In this document: positions 39,101 through 52,642 of the stretch, one piece after another | How the letters are laid out: each line of letters starts with the position of its first letter | Numbering within the stretch: the stretch's first letter is position 1 | Translations under genes and position numbers: made by a program | The notes under the pieces: generated by a model | The model's input: the letters and a program-made list of their open reading frames with translations, nothing else | Told to the model about the DNA's origin: nothing | The model's database searches: none | DNA from: Rhynochetos jubatus | Lineage: Eukaryota; Chordata; Aves; Eurypygiformes; Rhynochetidae | DNA: 64,000 bases | Reading direction: 5' to 3' | NCBI GenBank assembly: GCA_027574665.1 | Contig: CM050648.1 | Coordinates: 65,613,363-65,677,362 of the forward strand

Positions 39101-40711
39101 TTCAGCTTGGTGTCCACCAGGACCCCTGGTCCTTTCTCGCCAAGCTGATCTCCAGACGGTCAGTCCCCAGCCTGTACAGGGGCTGGGGCTTGTTCCTCCC
39201 CAGTTGCAGGACTTTGCACTTCGCCGTTTTGAACCATCAGCCCATTTCTCCAGGATGTCGAGGCTGTGTTTCCTCTACAGCCAGTAAATGCATTATAATC
39301 TGACATCTAGTCAGGCTTTTAATCCTTGTGCAGTACTATCTGGAAGCGATGAGATTGATTTTTCATATCAACAGATACAGATTGATGAGGTAAACAATTT
39401 CCTACTTGCAGTGAAATTCTTGAACCTTTCCAGGATCAGCAGACAAGATTCATACGTATTAATCGTCTGCAATTTCATTTAAAATTTTTTAAACCTTTAT
39501 TTATTTTCTGCCTTCTGAGAAAGTTATTGCCCTAAAATGGCCATTACGGTCAGAAAAACACTAGGCATTATCCACTATCCAGTAAAAGTTTGGTAGGCAA
39601 ATGAAAAATCAGTGTTTCATTACAAAGAAAAGCATGAAGTGTCCGATTTAACAGTCTAACAATAGTTTGGAAACTATTTTCCTGAGCAACAACTCTTCTG
39701 CTTTAGCTCAGCTGGTGAGACAGGCACATCTCTGACTTTGGACTACTACTTGCCTTCAACAGGAAGCCAAATTTGGAGTGCAGATAGGAATGAGGAGTTA
39801 CTATCTTTGTCATCAGAAACATAGGAAGAGAGAGATTCCCAATTAAAACTGATTTGGGAAGAGATACAACCAATCGCCAAAATACATTTGAGGGACATGT
39901 GACATCTTTTCATGTTACAGCACTAACATAGAAACCTGCTGCTAAGGGCAAAGCATTTTCGATGAACTTTACTTGGCTGTGTGGCTATGAAATTCACTTC
40001 TACCAGACTGGTAAGACACAGACTCCTGCCACCTTTAGATTTACTGAAAAATTCCCTTCTTACAGAAGTCCTGCATCAACCACCTCATAGACATGTCAAC
40101 CAAGGTCTCATCGGGAACACAACCAAGTAGTACTTGAAAAGCAAAAGAAACAGCCAAGCCAAAATACTGTACTGGCTCTGCAAATCACAACCGGAAATAC
40201 GTTTCTCTTGGAAAAGGACTCAAATCAAACACCTTGGAAAATATGCTACAGCAGTCTCCATCAGAACTATCTTGGCATTCTCCATCACCACAAAACTAGA
40301 ATGGTCACCTGGCAGTACTCAAGGGAGCCTACCACCTACCTTCATGATTTTAAATAAGGATTGGAATATTAAAGTACCATGCACCTTTACACCCTAGAAA
40401 TTATTTTTGTCAATGAAGAAAAGGTATTGTTATAAATACGAAGATGACTTAAGAAGTAAAAACAGAAAACAGGTACACAAATGTATCAATACCTTGCATA
40501 TCAACAGTATGCATCTAACAGCATTCCTAAAAATCAAGCCGTTTATGCTACACGCAGGGATATGACCATGACATTCAATTGACCTCTACAGACAAAATAA
40601 ATTATGATGTAACAACTGAGGATATAATATGAAGTGACCTGGAAACGCTACAACAGCTCAAGCTCTTTGTCAGTGCATCATTTGTCTTTTCAGAAACCCC
40701 TCGTACCTTAC
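36108..40711 (-). other. TEX10 intron 6
   Basis: A CR1 copy occupies about 38475-39275. The remaining DNA is AT-rich unique sequence, and I found no exon-like or RNA-like segment in it. Confidence 0.8.
38475..39275 (-). mobile_element. CR1 LINE, 5'-truncated
   Basis: The 3' end is near 38475 (AGAATCACGTGGTTGAAGTG). Minus-strand translation shows the end of CR1 reverse transcriptase: [40 protein letters not shown], then [20 protein letters not shown] and [20 protein letters not shown]. Several frame changes break it. It is truncated near 39275. Confidence 0.88.
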
Positions 40712-40950
40712 CTTTGTTTTGCTGTATTTGCATTAGTCTCCAGGTCACACCAAGCAATCTGTTCACCTGCTTGCTATTCAGCTTACTGCCATCCTGAAGA
40801 GTATCCGTCACAAATTTCCTTATCATGTCCAGCCAACCAGAATCAATCTGGAGTGTTGAAGTGCTTGCTAGCGAAACCATTATGTCACACAAGGTTAAGT
40901 TCAGTAAGAGATGGTCTACGCTGTTGGAGGATGTCACACAATACTTGTTG
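40712..40950 (-). CDS. TEX10: TEX10 exon 6
   Basis: This exon is 239 bases, about residues 415-495. It starts [20 protein letters not shown] after a CCCCCAG acceptor that itself follows a run of 16 T on this strand (A at 40966-40981 on the plus strand). It continues with the conserved blocks [34 protein letters not shown] and [12 protein letters not shown], and ends at a GTAAGG donor in phase 1. The match to TEX10 is very close through the middle of the exon. Confidence 0.96.
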
Positions 40951-42867
40951 CTGGGGGTGGGTGGTAAAAAAAAAAAAAAAAGAAATATTTTGTGCCTTCA
41001 AATATACATTATTGGGGCAGAAATTATACTATGTAGAAAAAAATCTAAAGTGTTAGAGTTTTACAGCCAATACACATTTTATAAGTCTTCATATTTGACA
41101 TTTAGGTACTTGAAATTTTTTGTTTTGCCACAAAAATGTCCATTTCTCATGTTTATAGTGGCAGCAACAACCAAAGCTCTAAACTGTATCTCTATGGATG
41201 GTTCCTTCTGTTTGACATTTTTACTCTGACCTAGCAGCACCCTGAAGTGGCTGAAACCAGTAAAGGAAGGCTAGAAAGAATAATCCTTAGTTTCAGTCTC
41301 TTCTGTTTCTTCTTCTGTGAGGAATCACCTGGATTTTGTCATTATTACACACTGACAACAAGCACCATGAACAGCACAGAGAAATCCATTTATTCCAAAC
41401 TCATGTGGAATCAAAACCGCATTTTTCACCGTCACAATATTCTGCAGGACCAGCCTGTTGCCCTAGAGAGGTTTGAAAAACAGAATTACGGGATAATAAG
41501 AAAGGAATCAAGGGCATTGCAGCTTGACACGTAATGCTAGAACTTCTCCGCTTGCTGAATGGTTGGTCACAGCATACAAGACAAAAACACTCTTGGCATT
41601 TATCTACAGAAAGCGGCACAAGACCAATGCCTACATTCAGAAGACGAAGTAGAGCTGTGAAAACTAACAAAAAGCCCTTTCACCTGCACCAACGTTGAGC
41701 GTGGGCACCCTACAATTCAGAGCCAACCGTTACAAGATGAGCAAATAAATCTCAACCTGTGGACATCGCCTACACGTGGCATAAATGCCAACAACTTCGT
41801 GTTCAGAGTATGTCTGTAACTAAGCACTATCAGCAATACTGTGGTAAATTTCTGCAACATTCTGCAAACTGGAGAAGGAAGGAAGCCTCAAAATGCCATG
41901 CAAGCTTTCCAAATGCAGGCCTTTAACCCAACCTATTTGCAAACATAGAAAACAAAAGCAACCTTCTTTATTTTCATAGCATGAAGCTAAGTTTCCAGAA
42001 GTCTTGAAGTACCAGTCAAATTAAAAACACAAAAAAGTTTCAGAGATTATTTTTCCTGCATGTATCCAACAACAAATTTATTCTAAAGTGCAAGAATGGG
42101 GCAAAATCAGTAGCAGAATGAGGAAGGATCAACAGAAGGTTAGTCAGAATGTCATCTCTAAGACAAGAAAGACGCTTGCATTGCCTAACTATTAATTCTG
42201 AGATTTTAGGTTTCAGGGAAGGGTGTTCAGGTCAAATCCTGGAAGGGCACAACACCTTCTGGCTTTATGAATTTAATGGGTGAGAGTTAGGCAAAATGCA
42301 AGCACTTCATGAGGAGTTATGCTGTACTACTTATCTATGTGCCCTTCCAGGAAGGGAAAATGCAACAGTCAAAATATCAAACAGGATTTCAGCCTCCTAG
42401 GAGGATATCTTCCCTCCTAGCTGTATTTATCCAGCCCTGCAATACAACTATAGAAGAGTAGATGTGAGTGGGGAAAAAAAAAAGTTTTAATTATGTTTTT
42501 GATGTAATTCAGCAGTCAACTGAAGAAAACAGGCAGAAGTATGAAACCAGTCAGACTAACACGAATCACCACTTAGCAATATGCAAATTTCAGACCAAGT
42601 GTTTAATAAAACACTTTCACTACTCATCATTTCTACTGGAGGCTATTCAGATGACTTCCTACACAATACTCTTACAAAGAACCACCAAAACTTCTCAATT
42701 CAAAGCAATGCTACCTTCCTATAAAAACTTTACTACAGCTCTTCAAGCAATATGCCATAAAAAGGTTTTTTCCAACATTAAAAACCTAATACTGGATAAA
42801 AGATATGACTTGCATTGTCTCACTTACAAAATTAAAAGCTGTAACATGACATCAATTTCATTCTTAC
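40951..42867 (-). other. TEX10 intron 5
   Basis: This intron is AT-rich unique sequence. A 16-base A run (40966-40981) just outside exon 6 reads as a T-rich tract on the transcript strand, close to that exon's acceptor. Nothing else is recognised. Confidence 0.8.
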
Positions 42868-42980
42868 CCTTTGTACGAATCTTTCTTTTTGTGCTTTACT
42901 GTTTCTTGTAAAGAGTAAGGAAAATGGCGCATGAAGTGGTGTTTGAAATCAACAAGATAATTCATCCGAAGCCATAGCTC
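42868..42980 (-). CDS. TEX10: TEX10 exon 5
   Basis: This exon is 113 bases, about residues 378-415. It begins [20 protein letters not shown] after a TTAACAG acceptor and ends [10 protein letters not shown] at a GTAAGA donor in phase 2. The remembered human protein reads [20 protein letters not shown] at this place, followed by a similar lysine-rich linker. The phase on both sides fits exons 4 and 6. A 147-residue antisense open frame overlaps it and is not a gene. Confidence 0.94.
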
Positions 42981-44962
42981 CTGTTAAGGAAAGCAGGTGA
43001 TAGAAAACATGGTAGTAAGTCAAATACATCCACGCAATAGTCTTCCAAAATCCATTATTGGAATCTATGAAAAATGGAAACTTTAGCTTCTGTTTATAAG
43101 TTTTTATAAGTCTTTAATTTCAGATGTAAATCTAACAGCCTGTGCATGAACCTGAAGGTCCACAAAACAAGGGAGTAAAATTATGATGCAAGTCAAGGTC
43201 AAGCAACAACATTTAATCCAAACTGAATCAGTATATTTTCCCAGCACACAGCAGTACGGATATATGTAATATTAAACTGGGTGAGTTACAGATGTGAATT
43301 ACTTTTATATCAATTTATCAGGGTACTCAGAGTGAACTCTGATTTATTTGCAGTAACAGTCCTGAGTTTTCCATTGAGACATATCCTGGCACTGCCTTCA
43401 TCTTTCCCCACTGCTTGTATGCTTGCAGTTCAAAGACCACTGACAAAACATTTACCAGTGGAAAGGCCATCTTTACAGGGGAAAAAAAAGTATTTTTTTC
43501 AATGTTTAAAAGTAATAATTTGTGGTTAGGAGACACTCAGTGTCACCATTCTCAGTGTCCAGCAGAACTCATCACAAAAAGAGGTCTGCATTGCTGTCAT
43601 ATTGGTCACAAGAATAATCCTTTTGATATTCAAGTATTAAGAACAGAGAATGACCATTAAACCATTTCAAAGATTAATAGGTTTCCACTAAGCATATTCA
43701 GAGTGGTTTTCCAAAGTGTCTGTAACAACCACTTTGGCCTGTAAGCCCAAGAGCTATTAGATAAGCAAAGCTTCCATTTTCAAACACAGACATTTGAATG
43801 CCTTTTATATATGGAGGTGACTACCAAGGAAAAGACAAAATCTTATCTAAAACACAATATGCTCAAAAAGAGAAAGTAGTATGGACATCAAAATTCCCCC
43901 CCAAAAAAACATCCTAAAGGTCATAATGCAATTGCACGTATCTAAACCAGCTCACATTTTGACCCAGGAGCACTCCTTTCGTGTGACCAAAACACAGGTA
44001 CCCTCTGGCTAAGGGCAGCAGCTCTGCAGTACCCTACAGAAAAAGGCCCAGGGCAGTAGGCTGCCAGAGGTATCTACCTGGCCAATTGCCTGCTTCCGAG
44101 AGGCCCTCTGGGAAAGATGAAGAGGAAAAAGGGGAACAGTGTGTTTTGTTCAGACACACTAAACCCATCCCGCAGGCTGTGCATGTTGAGTAATTTTGGT
44201 CCAATGGAATGATTCCCCAGCTGTTTTCCAATAACTATTCTATGCACAGATTTTTGTTTAGCAAATGGACCTACACACCTCATATACACAGGTAAAACAA
44301 AAAGCTTCAAGACATTCCTTCTAACTACTCTCAATAGCCAAAATGTAAAGAGCATTCTTTTTCCAGTTTGCAAAAATCTTTGGAAGAGCAGCAAAAGTTA
44401 CAAAAAAATAGCAATCCGTTCAGCAGACAAAATAATCCGGGGGGGGGGGAACCTTCAAGGATATTTTGCAAAATTCTGATTCGATGCCTGGTGATGCTAC
44501 ACAACAAGGCAGGTTGTACCAGGGAACTACAGGATCTCATACCACTGTTATCAGTTACCTTTCCAAGGTTTTAGGGTTTGTTCACTTCCACCACCTCCAC
44601 CCTGTAATATTTTTTTCAATGCATAAAACCAAGGAAAAAACAACTTCGTTCTAGGTTTAGTTCAAATTTATATTCCAGAGGTTATCTGGAGACAAAAAGC
44701 TCCTTTTCTCCAGTATCACTTTCAGTCTTCAAAGCTTCTGTGCTGCAATCTGTCAAGGATACCTGGGGACTATTGGTGAACTCATTGCACAGTTCCACAG
44801 ATTTGAGGGAGAGACTTGACAAAATCCACACTCAAATCCAACTCAAAGCCCAGGCTTTTTCTCTCAATGAAATATTTCCCTACTTCCAATCACCAAGTCA
44901 CTGGTTTCCAATCAAACCAAAACAAACTGTCATGATGACGCCACAGATCCCTTCTCCCTTAC
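42981..44962 (-). other. TEX10 intron 4
   Basis: Unique AT-rich intron sequence. A run of nine or ten G lies near 44441-44450. I see no gene or recognised repeat. Confidence 0.8.
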
Positions 44963-45206
44963 CATTTTGTACGTTTCATCATGTCGTTTTGTGAGTTTCC
45001 ACAATAAATGTATTATACTAAGCACTTGCTGCATAAGCTGCTGAGATTCTGATTCCAAAAGGTTTCCAAGAGCGGGAGCTGACTGTGCAGGAGATGCTTC
45101 AATCCAGCACTCAATCAGTAATGGAATTATTATCTCAATAAAACCTTTCAAGTTTTCAGCCGAGGACAGGCCTTTTTCTGCACTGTCCATTACACTTGCC
45201 AGAGAC
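44963..45206 (-). CDS. TEX10: TEX10 exon 4
   Basis: The exon is 244 bases, about residues 296-377. It follows a TTGTTTAG acceptor and ends KRHDETYKM at a GTAAGG donor in phase 0. The diagnostic stretch is [20 protein letters not shown], almost identical to the remembered human sequence, followed by [10 protein letters not shown] and [11 protein letters not shown]. The first part ([11 protein letters not shown]) is less conserved. It is predicted to be helical and to continue the repeat region of exon 3. Confidence 0.96.
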
Positions 45207-48200
45207 CTAAACAATAAAAGCAAAAACAAAGGAAACAAGACAAAAAGATAAAGATCACACCTTCAAAAACAGATCAGAGCAATACCACCTTCCTGCTCTC
45301 TGAGTCAAAGGAAACATTACCTTTTAATACATTAAGTGCTTGCTTGCTTTCTTGTTAGATATTTCAGTATGGAAAACAGAGTTCAAACCATCTGCAATAA
45401 GCCTGCTCCCAACCCTCCCTGCCAGCACATGTGGTTCTGTAACAACTCCTTAGATTTCAGTATTTCTTTCCCCATTGTTATACGTAAAGTCTATAAAGTG
45501 GAGAAGTATGACTTGCATTATCATTATCACCTTCAACCAACAGATAAGAACTCATGGTACTTGGCACAACAGAAGAGAAAAAACTTTAAGTTTTAAGCTC
45601 CTTGAAGCAAAATAACGAAGCTGACTACGAAGTATGGTCAAATGCATGAGGTTTATTACAGTTAATAACCATCTCCAGCTATAATACACAGAATGGTTGC
45701 TCATATTAATAGGGGGAAAAAAAAAAAATCACTCTGCAAAACTGTAACCTTGGTTCCCACCTGATGTTTAACTATCATGGTCTGGAGAACAACTAGCTGG
45801 GAAATTGAAGTGATCTGATAATGAAATTCAACAAAAATCATCAAAAAATGAAGAGATATAGTTTAAATTATCATCTCCCAGAAAGCAAGAAAACCACGGA
45901 CTTCCCCCCCCCCCCCCCCCCAAGACACTTCATTTCTGTTTCAAAAGGGATTATCAGCACAACTGACCAAATCCTGCTCCTAAATAAATTCATGGAATTT
46001 GCATCCATTTAAAAAAAAAAAAGTTCTCTCTTTGAAGAGCCCCCTAAATAACTCCTACTAATTTAAAGCAATACAGAAGCTTCTTACAGGGTTTTCATAT
46101 AACCAGGGCCCTTAAAAGAAAATTAAAAAAAGCAACAGTAATTTCAACTGATGATTTCTGATATTGTTTTCTATAATGATTTTCTTTTCTAAATCACAGC
46201 AGGGAATTCCCATCGTAACTGGCTTCCTAATACACATTGGTACACTGAACCTCCTCTTGAACTCCTATTTCAGTGATGTTCTCCAAAGGATTTTTCCTTA
46301 TACACCCAAAATAGGATCTGAAAAACTATTTGCTTTCTCTCCACAGACAGGCAGAGAAGTTCTGTTTACAAATATTTTAATTGCCTATCAGATTAAAGAG
46401 GTAATGCAGATTTTTTTCCTGGTCATCCTATCAACTCCAAATTATCCAATTAGTCTCATCCTTCTATGAAGCTACGTTTCTCACACTGTTGCAATCATCT
46501 ATAATATGCACATAACAGAAAATTGTATTCTGCCATTTCTCTCTGGTTGAAATTGGTATCTCAAGAAAATTGCTAAACCAAAACAAAGCCAGGTATTAAC
46601 AAACTGTAAAAGGAGCACAGAGAAGACATCTGCAAAGGAATAAAAAGAAAGTGAGAGACAAATGCAGGCTCTTTTTCATGGAAGGCAAGATGGGAGAGAG
46701 AATTTAGATCTCCAGCATGAAATGGACAAGCAGAAACATGACTGGTCATAAGAAAAAAAAGTTAGTTTTATCTTTAGCACCTACTTCAACTATCAGATGT
46801 CTTAAAATGTTACAAATCTTTACACTGACTTCACACACTGGTTGCTGCAGTTAATGCTATCTGGCTTACGTGTCCCGTCTACACCACAGGCACCGTAGGA
46901 AAGACACCAGTTTCTTTCAGACTATAAAGAGAGTTTAGGGTGAATGGTTCCAACTTAAGGCATTTAACGCTCAGTCATCTCAAGACACACTATACAAATC
47001 CCATCTTCTAGCTATAACCACAATGAAGTCAAAAGCGTCACTGGACAAGCCAGTCGATACCAAGACCGATAAAGTTAGGTTGTCCCTTAAATGCTATGTC
47101 ATGGCAGGGTTGCGTGCTCAACTCACATTATGAAATGTCAGGAATTGCCTGAAATAGTTCTGAAGTAGTAGTCTTGAATCATTTCTCTGAAAACAATACC
47201 TGATACTACAGCAGAGCTCTGGAATTCGAGCAATCTATTTCTGAAACACAAAACAACCTCCCCATTAAACAGTGAACAGTGTGTGAAACCTGAGAAGTTG
47301 GCAGCACACACCTGAAGATTCCTACTAAAGTACTACACGCACATACAACCATTTCAGTACTTCTCTGAAACAAGGGATGGAAAAAGGAAGAATCCATGCC
47401 AAAAGGGATACTCCACCCAGCTCCTGAAAGCAACTGGGCAAGAAGACTTAGCACAGCTTTTATGTATCCCTGCAAAAGAAGCCCCCATCTCTCAAGATAA
47501 ACACTTCTCCGAATATTTGAGGTTAACAATAAAAGGTAAATCAAATCTGATTGTCAGTAACGGATGCTGACAAAGTATTACTGTAGTCTGTCCAGTGTGC
47601 ATTTGATGAGTGCAATCTCCTTAGCAATACAGGTTCACCGAAACTGGGAGGCTTTGAGATCAATTAAAGCGTTAATCTTGGTCACATGTGTTACCACTAT
47701 TCTTTAACAGTAAGGTGGCTCTCAGAAACACTACAAAGAGTACTACCTTCATATCGATATGAAATACTATTGAGGGGAGCTGCAGGATACCTGTGTATCC
47801 CTTAAGCTGCCATTTGTCTTTAAAGTGCCAACATTTTTATAAAGCAGGACCCAACAAAAACAAAGCTGTGTGACGTGTCTGCCATTTGACAGTAAGAGGA
47901 CAACAGAAATTCAGCAAAGGGAAGTCAAGGAAGCGTAAAAGAAACAGAAAATAAGGCAACAACTTTCTGCTGCTTAAAAGAGGAAAAGTCACTGGAAGTT
48001 AAAAAGTTTTGTGGCCCAAAGTCTAAGCCAGGTTACTGTCCTCCTTTTTTTGTGTGCACTGCCAATTGCAAAGAGACTTTCAGTGCACCTAGTGAACTGT
48101 ATTTTCCATTTCTATCTGATGCAGAGGTCACACCATACACATATTTATTCACTATGCTTTGTCTTCCATTTTGGTCTCTCAAGTCGTCTTCGTTTTTCTG

Positions 48201-50938
48201 TGCAGTTTCGTTTTGTCCTTTCTCAGCAAAAACAGACGCTCTACCATTTCTCTTGAGCTCCACTTCCAGTCCAAAAGAAGATCACACACCGTGGTATCAC
48301 CACACGGAAGTTGTGAAGGCTTTCTGCTTTTCCCACGCCTGAAATGAGTTTGATGCAAAAAGCAGCACAGTCAGCACATAACGCAGAAAATATATTCTAA
48401 TGACTCCCTAATTCAGTGTACTCTTTAATTCACACACAGCAGGAAGACCTAGCACACAACAAAAAATAGTCTTCAGATCTGCACTGTTGAACCATCCAGC
48501 ATTCCAAGCTCAGAACCTACACATTTACTAAGCATTAATACTGCAAACTGATTCAAAAAAAAAAAAAAGAAAAACCACCTTTTCCATAATCACGAGTTTA
48601 TCAATGAGGTGCCATCCCTATCCTGTGAACTCCCAAGATTAAAAGGATACAGAAACTTTATTAGTGGTGTTTGGAAGCCTACTTTTTAAAGAACAAAGTC
48701 GAAACTCATTTGCAGTGCTAGCGATGAGGCCATCAATACATACGCACCGCAATTAGTTACTTATAGTTTGGTCAACTCATGATCTATAGGTAGGACTTGA
48801 CTATTTGTGCAGTGACTTCTTTAAACAAAACCACACACACTGAGATTTTGGAAGCACCCAAGGAGCATTATAGATGCTTTGCACCTCTTGCTAGGGGTAA
48901 TTTCTGTCCTTGCAGTAATGGCCACAGCAGAGGCCTAGGAATGCCTGTAAAAGGCCAGAGTTGGGATTGGAAGAGACAGAATTAAACACCTTCAGATAAC
49001 TAGAAGAGATTGCCCTGGCAAATACAAAAGCCACCACAGTGACTTCCACTCTTAGAATTTTCCAGATATGCACTAAAGGAAGCTGTACGGGCCCTCTGGG
49101 CAAAATGAATATACCGAAAACACGCACAAATATAATAAAGTGAGAACATTTTAGTACCTTTTGCAGACACCCCTTCTCTTTCCATTCTTCTGTTCCACTG
49201 CCACTGGCTTGCTTTACCAATCTTGCCTTGGATTCTAGCAACGTTTCATTCTATTCTTCTGGCTCCTCCTCATGCTTGCAAACACCTTTTTTGAAAGTAT
49301 TTATAACCAGACGTGGATCACGATGCTTCACCAAAATCTAGCTCCTCAGAAAAGCAGAATCCAATTCCAGTGACACCAGATGTAAAGTTTATTTTCCTAG
49401 ACCTTGGATACAATGCACCTTGAGCTGTGACAGGGCACGGTATATCACACACTGCATATCATGCAGGGACAATACAAGAATCCTCTGATATACGGTGGTC
49501 CACAATTGCTTCTGACTGCAGAGATGAAGTCCGTAAGGACTTTTTTGTGCTCAGCACTGAACCCTTCCCCTGCCTGAGGCAGGCTTCACCGGCCTAGTTT
49601 CCACCTGAAGTTCTACCTGTGGCAGATATTGTTGGTCATAACTGAACTTCTTATCCTACGTTAACAACCACTTGTATGAGAATCAGCTGCACGTTTTACT
49701 TAGCTTAATAGAAATTTCCTACACTTACCACAAGTAATATGCTATCTACCAAGAGGAAGCCTAAGAGAGTGGGAATTGAATGGTGTCTTCACAAGAGAGA
49801 TGGAAAACACCTGCATATTCAGGCCAGGTCCTGTGGGAATAAGAGAACACTACCTTCTTCTGCACTTTATTCAGAGGTTCCAGATGGACATTGCAATGGA
49901 TAAGGCAGCGGGTGTTATACCCTTTCCTGCCACTGACCTCCTAGATGAATTTGGTATAACTACTTTATAGCCCTTATTCAGTCTCCCCCAGGAGTAAAAC
50001 AATGACTGGTTTCTCTTCAAGCCCACTTGATATCTATGGGTCAGCAGCACTGTGTAAGGGGCTAAACAGTTTGGGTTTTTCAAGTCATCATTCCAGGTCT
50101 CCCACCAGCAGGTAAGTAACATCCATAGTAAAGCATATACATGAGGATGCCAGTGCTTAGAAGGTACCATAAAGCAGGGTGGGAGGTTCCACTCTGGTTT
50201 GAGGAGTGGGTAAATCAGAAAGGACAAGGAAAAATAAAGACGGTTAGTTATGTCTCCTTTCAGCCCACATCTACTTAGAGCACTACTGAAAAACACACAA
50301 ACCCTTCTGTGCCTAGGCACACCAGGCTTCCCTCCATATTCACCAACATGTCTCAGATCAGACATCTTTTAACCGTAGTGATGATATAAACCAGGGAATC
50401 GATTAAAGATACCTAGAATCAAAAACTCAGAACTTCACACAGCCAGACACATCTTACCACGCTGTCCTTTTAAAAGGAGCTATATTCAAAGAAAATAAGG
50501 CTCCTAAATCTATTACAGGCTCTTGAACGCAAAAGCGCAAAATTTCAGTAAAATTCATTACCACAGTGTAAGAAACAAGCTTATGTTTACTGTAATGAAA
50601 TTTGCCTGCTTGCCCCCATGTCTATTTGCTATCCTGCACCAAGCTGCAGCTGTCAGTTCACATTCCAAGAAAAAACCCGCTAGTCAGGCTTCCAAAATTA
50701 TTATGAATAGCCTAAAATAAGCTTTTATTTGATAATGGGAAAGTTCATGATACACGCGTCGTACGATTATCTGCTATTTTCACATTTCCAAGCCACTGCA
50801 GTTACGACACTAAATGCCCTAAAATATGGCTAAGGGACAATCTCACAATAAAAACTGTCTTCAACAGCAACAAGCCACCGTTTAACACTGTGATCACACA
50901 GTTGACATTAGTTTCCAAAATAGTTAACGTTTTCTCAC
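45207..50938 (-). other. TEX10 intron 3
   Basis: A 5.7-kb AT-rich intron with an 18-base C run (45904-45921) and several A runs (near 45716 and 48557). I see no coding segment, RNA gene or clear transposon in it. Confidence 0.8.
45904..45921. repeat. (C)18 homopolymer run
   Basis: Eighteen consecutive C in intron 3, a G run in the TEX10 transcript. Its length is likely to vary or be miscalled. Confidence 0.95.
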
Positions 50939-51645
50939 CTCAGTCTAAAGGATGAGTTGATCTTTGGTCGTAAGCCACCGTTTTCGAACAGCTGTATATG
51001 TTGCTGATTATTCGCATGGACTTTCCAACTTATACAGATTGGGTTCCTCACGGAACGAGGGCTATCCTTCTGCTCTTGAAGCCCTTCATCCTCTATTTCA
51101 CTGGATCCATCCACCACTGCTTGGAGAAACTTCTTCAGCCTGGTAAGAACATTCAACCTCCACTGCTGAGAAGTTACTCTGCGATTTGGGTTAACAGAGA
51201 GCATCCAGGAAAGTTTCTCTCTGCTTTTTAGTCTTTTTGACAGTTGCTGGTGAGAAATAAGCTCTACAAAATTCTTCAACAATATACTGCTGCGGTCTGT
51301 GAGAAGAGCTGGGTATGCTTCCAATAAGACGTCCAAGACTTTCAATGAATCTTCCTGAATTCCCTCACTGATATGAGTCATGGCACTGGAGAGATGGGCA
51401 CTTACCAAAGGAAAAAAAGGAGCAATCTGTTCCGCTTTTATTTTTGAAGCCAAGAATTGCAGCAGGTGAACAGCTGCTCCTCTGACACTGGAATCTTTGT
51501 CTGTAAACACAGCTGACACCTCACTTATTATATTTGAAAGGTGTGCATCAATTACGAATGGATAGTGAGAGAGAAGATCTTTGAGCCCAAGAAGTGCATT
51601 ATGCTTAACCCCAGGACTGTAGTGATGCATCTGTGAAAGCAGATC
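50939..51645 (-). CDS. TEX10: TEX10 exon 3, Ipi1/ARM-repeat region
   Basis: This is the largest exon: 707 bases, about residues 61-296. It starts [20 protein letters not shown] after a TTTTAG acceptor and ends FRLR at a GTGAGA donor, leaving phase 2. It holds the helical ARM/HEAT-like part and the region matching the Ipi1 N-terminal domain of yeast Ipi1 and human TEX10. Recognisable blocks are [40 protein letters not shown] and [16 protein letters not shown]. In the yeast Rix1 complex this domain contacts the Rix1/PELP1 scaffold; that role here is by homology. No frame breaks are seen. Confidence 0.97.
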
Positions 51646-52453
51646 CTAAAAGGAAAGAAACATATGTACTTCCCATTGTGATTACTTTAAGTTCTTTAAA
51701 CTTCTCCACCTATTTCCAGCACATTTTTCTTGAACACTCAAATATACAGAATCTATTCTGCTGATGTACTGCTGCTTGTAACTGCATAATACATACAGAA
51801 TAAACAGAGCAGTAATTTAAAGCATAACCACGAACAAATCGCCAAAATTCAGTGACAGGAAAAACAAGATACCGTGACTTGTCCCTTCAGGTAATTAGAT
51901 ACTCCTCACTCTTAAGTTTACTCACAATCCTACTGACTTTACAGAGGGATGAGCAAAAATAAGTTGTCTCACGCTCTCAAAAGTAGAACTATGAAATCTC
52001 AGTCTCAACAGCTTTCTTCATCTTAAGCAGAGAGCTGCAAGAGACAGAAGACAACGCAAAGGAAAGCAGAACCACCACCCACAGAAATGCGAGAATTTTA
52101 AAAAACAGTCTCAGGGAGTCTGCTTTTTAAAACCCTGTCCTTAAGTTTTGCACTGAGACTTTCAAAAACCAAATGTTAATCCCTAGATACTTAAACTAGT
52201 GTGGAACTTTGGCTTTTTGCACACTGCTGAAAACCTTTCCTTGGGTTATATGCTGGTCCGGCAATTTGAGTCATTAAATGCATTGGTCAGCTTATTGTCA
52301 AGGACAAAGAGGCTGTACTCAGATACTCTGCTGGGTTTTTTAAAAAAAATAAAATTAAATATGTCTTTTTTTCCTAAAGTCTAGCAAACACAGTAAACCA
52401 AAATAAATGACAAGTAATTTTCGGTCATTTCAGAATGTAATGTCACAGTATAC
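51646..52453 (-). other. TEX10 intron 2
   Basis: An 808-base AT-rich intron. No repeat or other feature is recognised. Confidence 0.85.
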
Positions 52454-52642
52454 CTTTATGTTAAGTTTTCTATTTTGTGTAGGAAGCACTCCATCTTCTT
52501 TAAGCTGCTCAGGAATTTGTATGGCCTTTGTTCTGAAGGTAGTATCAGTTGCATTCTCTAGCTTAGGCTTTTTTTTCCCAACTTTTAATTTCACTTTCTG
52601 GAAATCTTCTTGATGTTTCCTTTTTTTAGTCATTCTGATTCT
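52454..52642 (-). CDS. TEX10: TEX10 exon 2, contains start codon
   Basis: Coding starts at the ATG on 52633-52631, nine bases after a TTTTCCAG acceptor, so exon 1 is non-coding. The 60 codons encode the basic N terminus ([20 protein letters not shown], then KKPK), which resembles a nuclear or nucleolar targeting signal, and end with RKLNIK before a GTATAC donor. The length is exactly the 60 residues I recall for the same exon of human TEX10, which begins [20 protein letters not shown]. The exon ends in phase 0. The start is well supported by this match and by the splice acceptor just upstream. Confidence 0.96.

Noticed and set aside
42468-42911. 147-residue plus-strand open frame
   Set aside because: It runs antisense across TEX10 exon 5. 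The minus-strand exon has protein similarity and splice sites, and this frame has neither.
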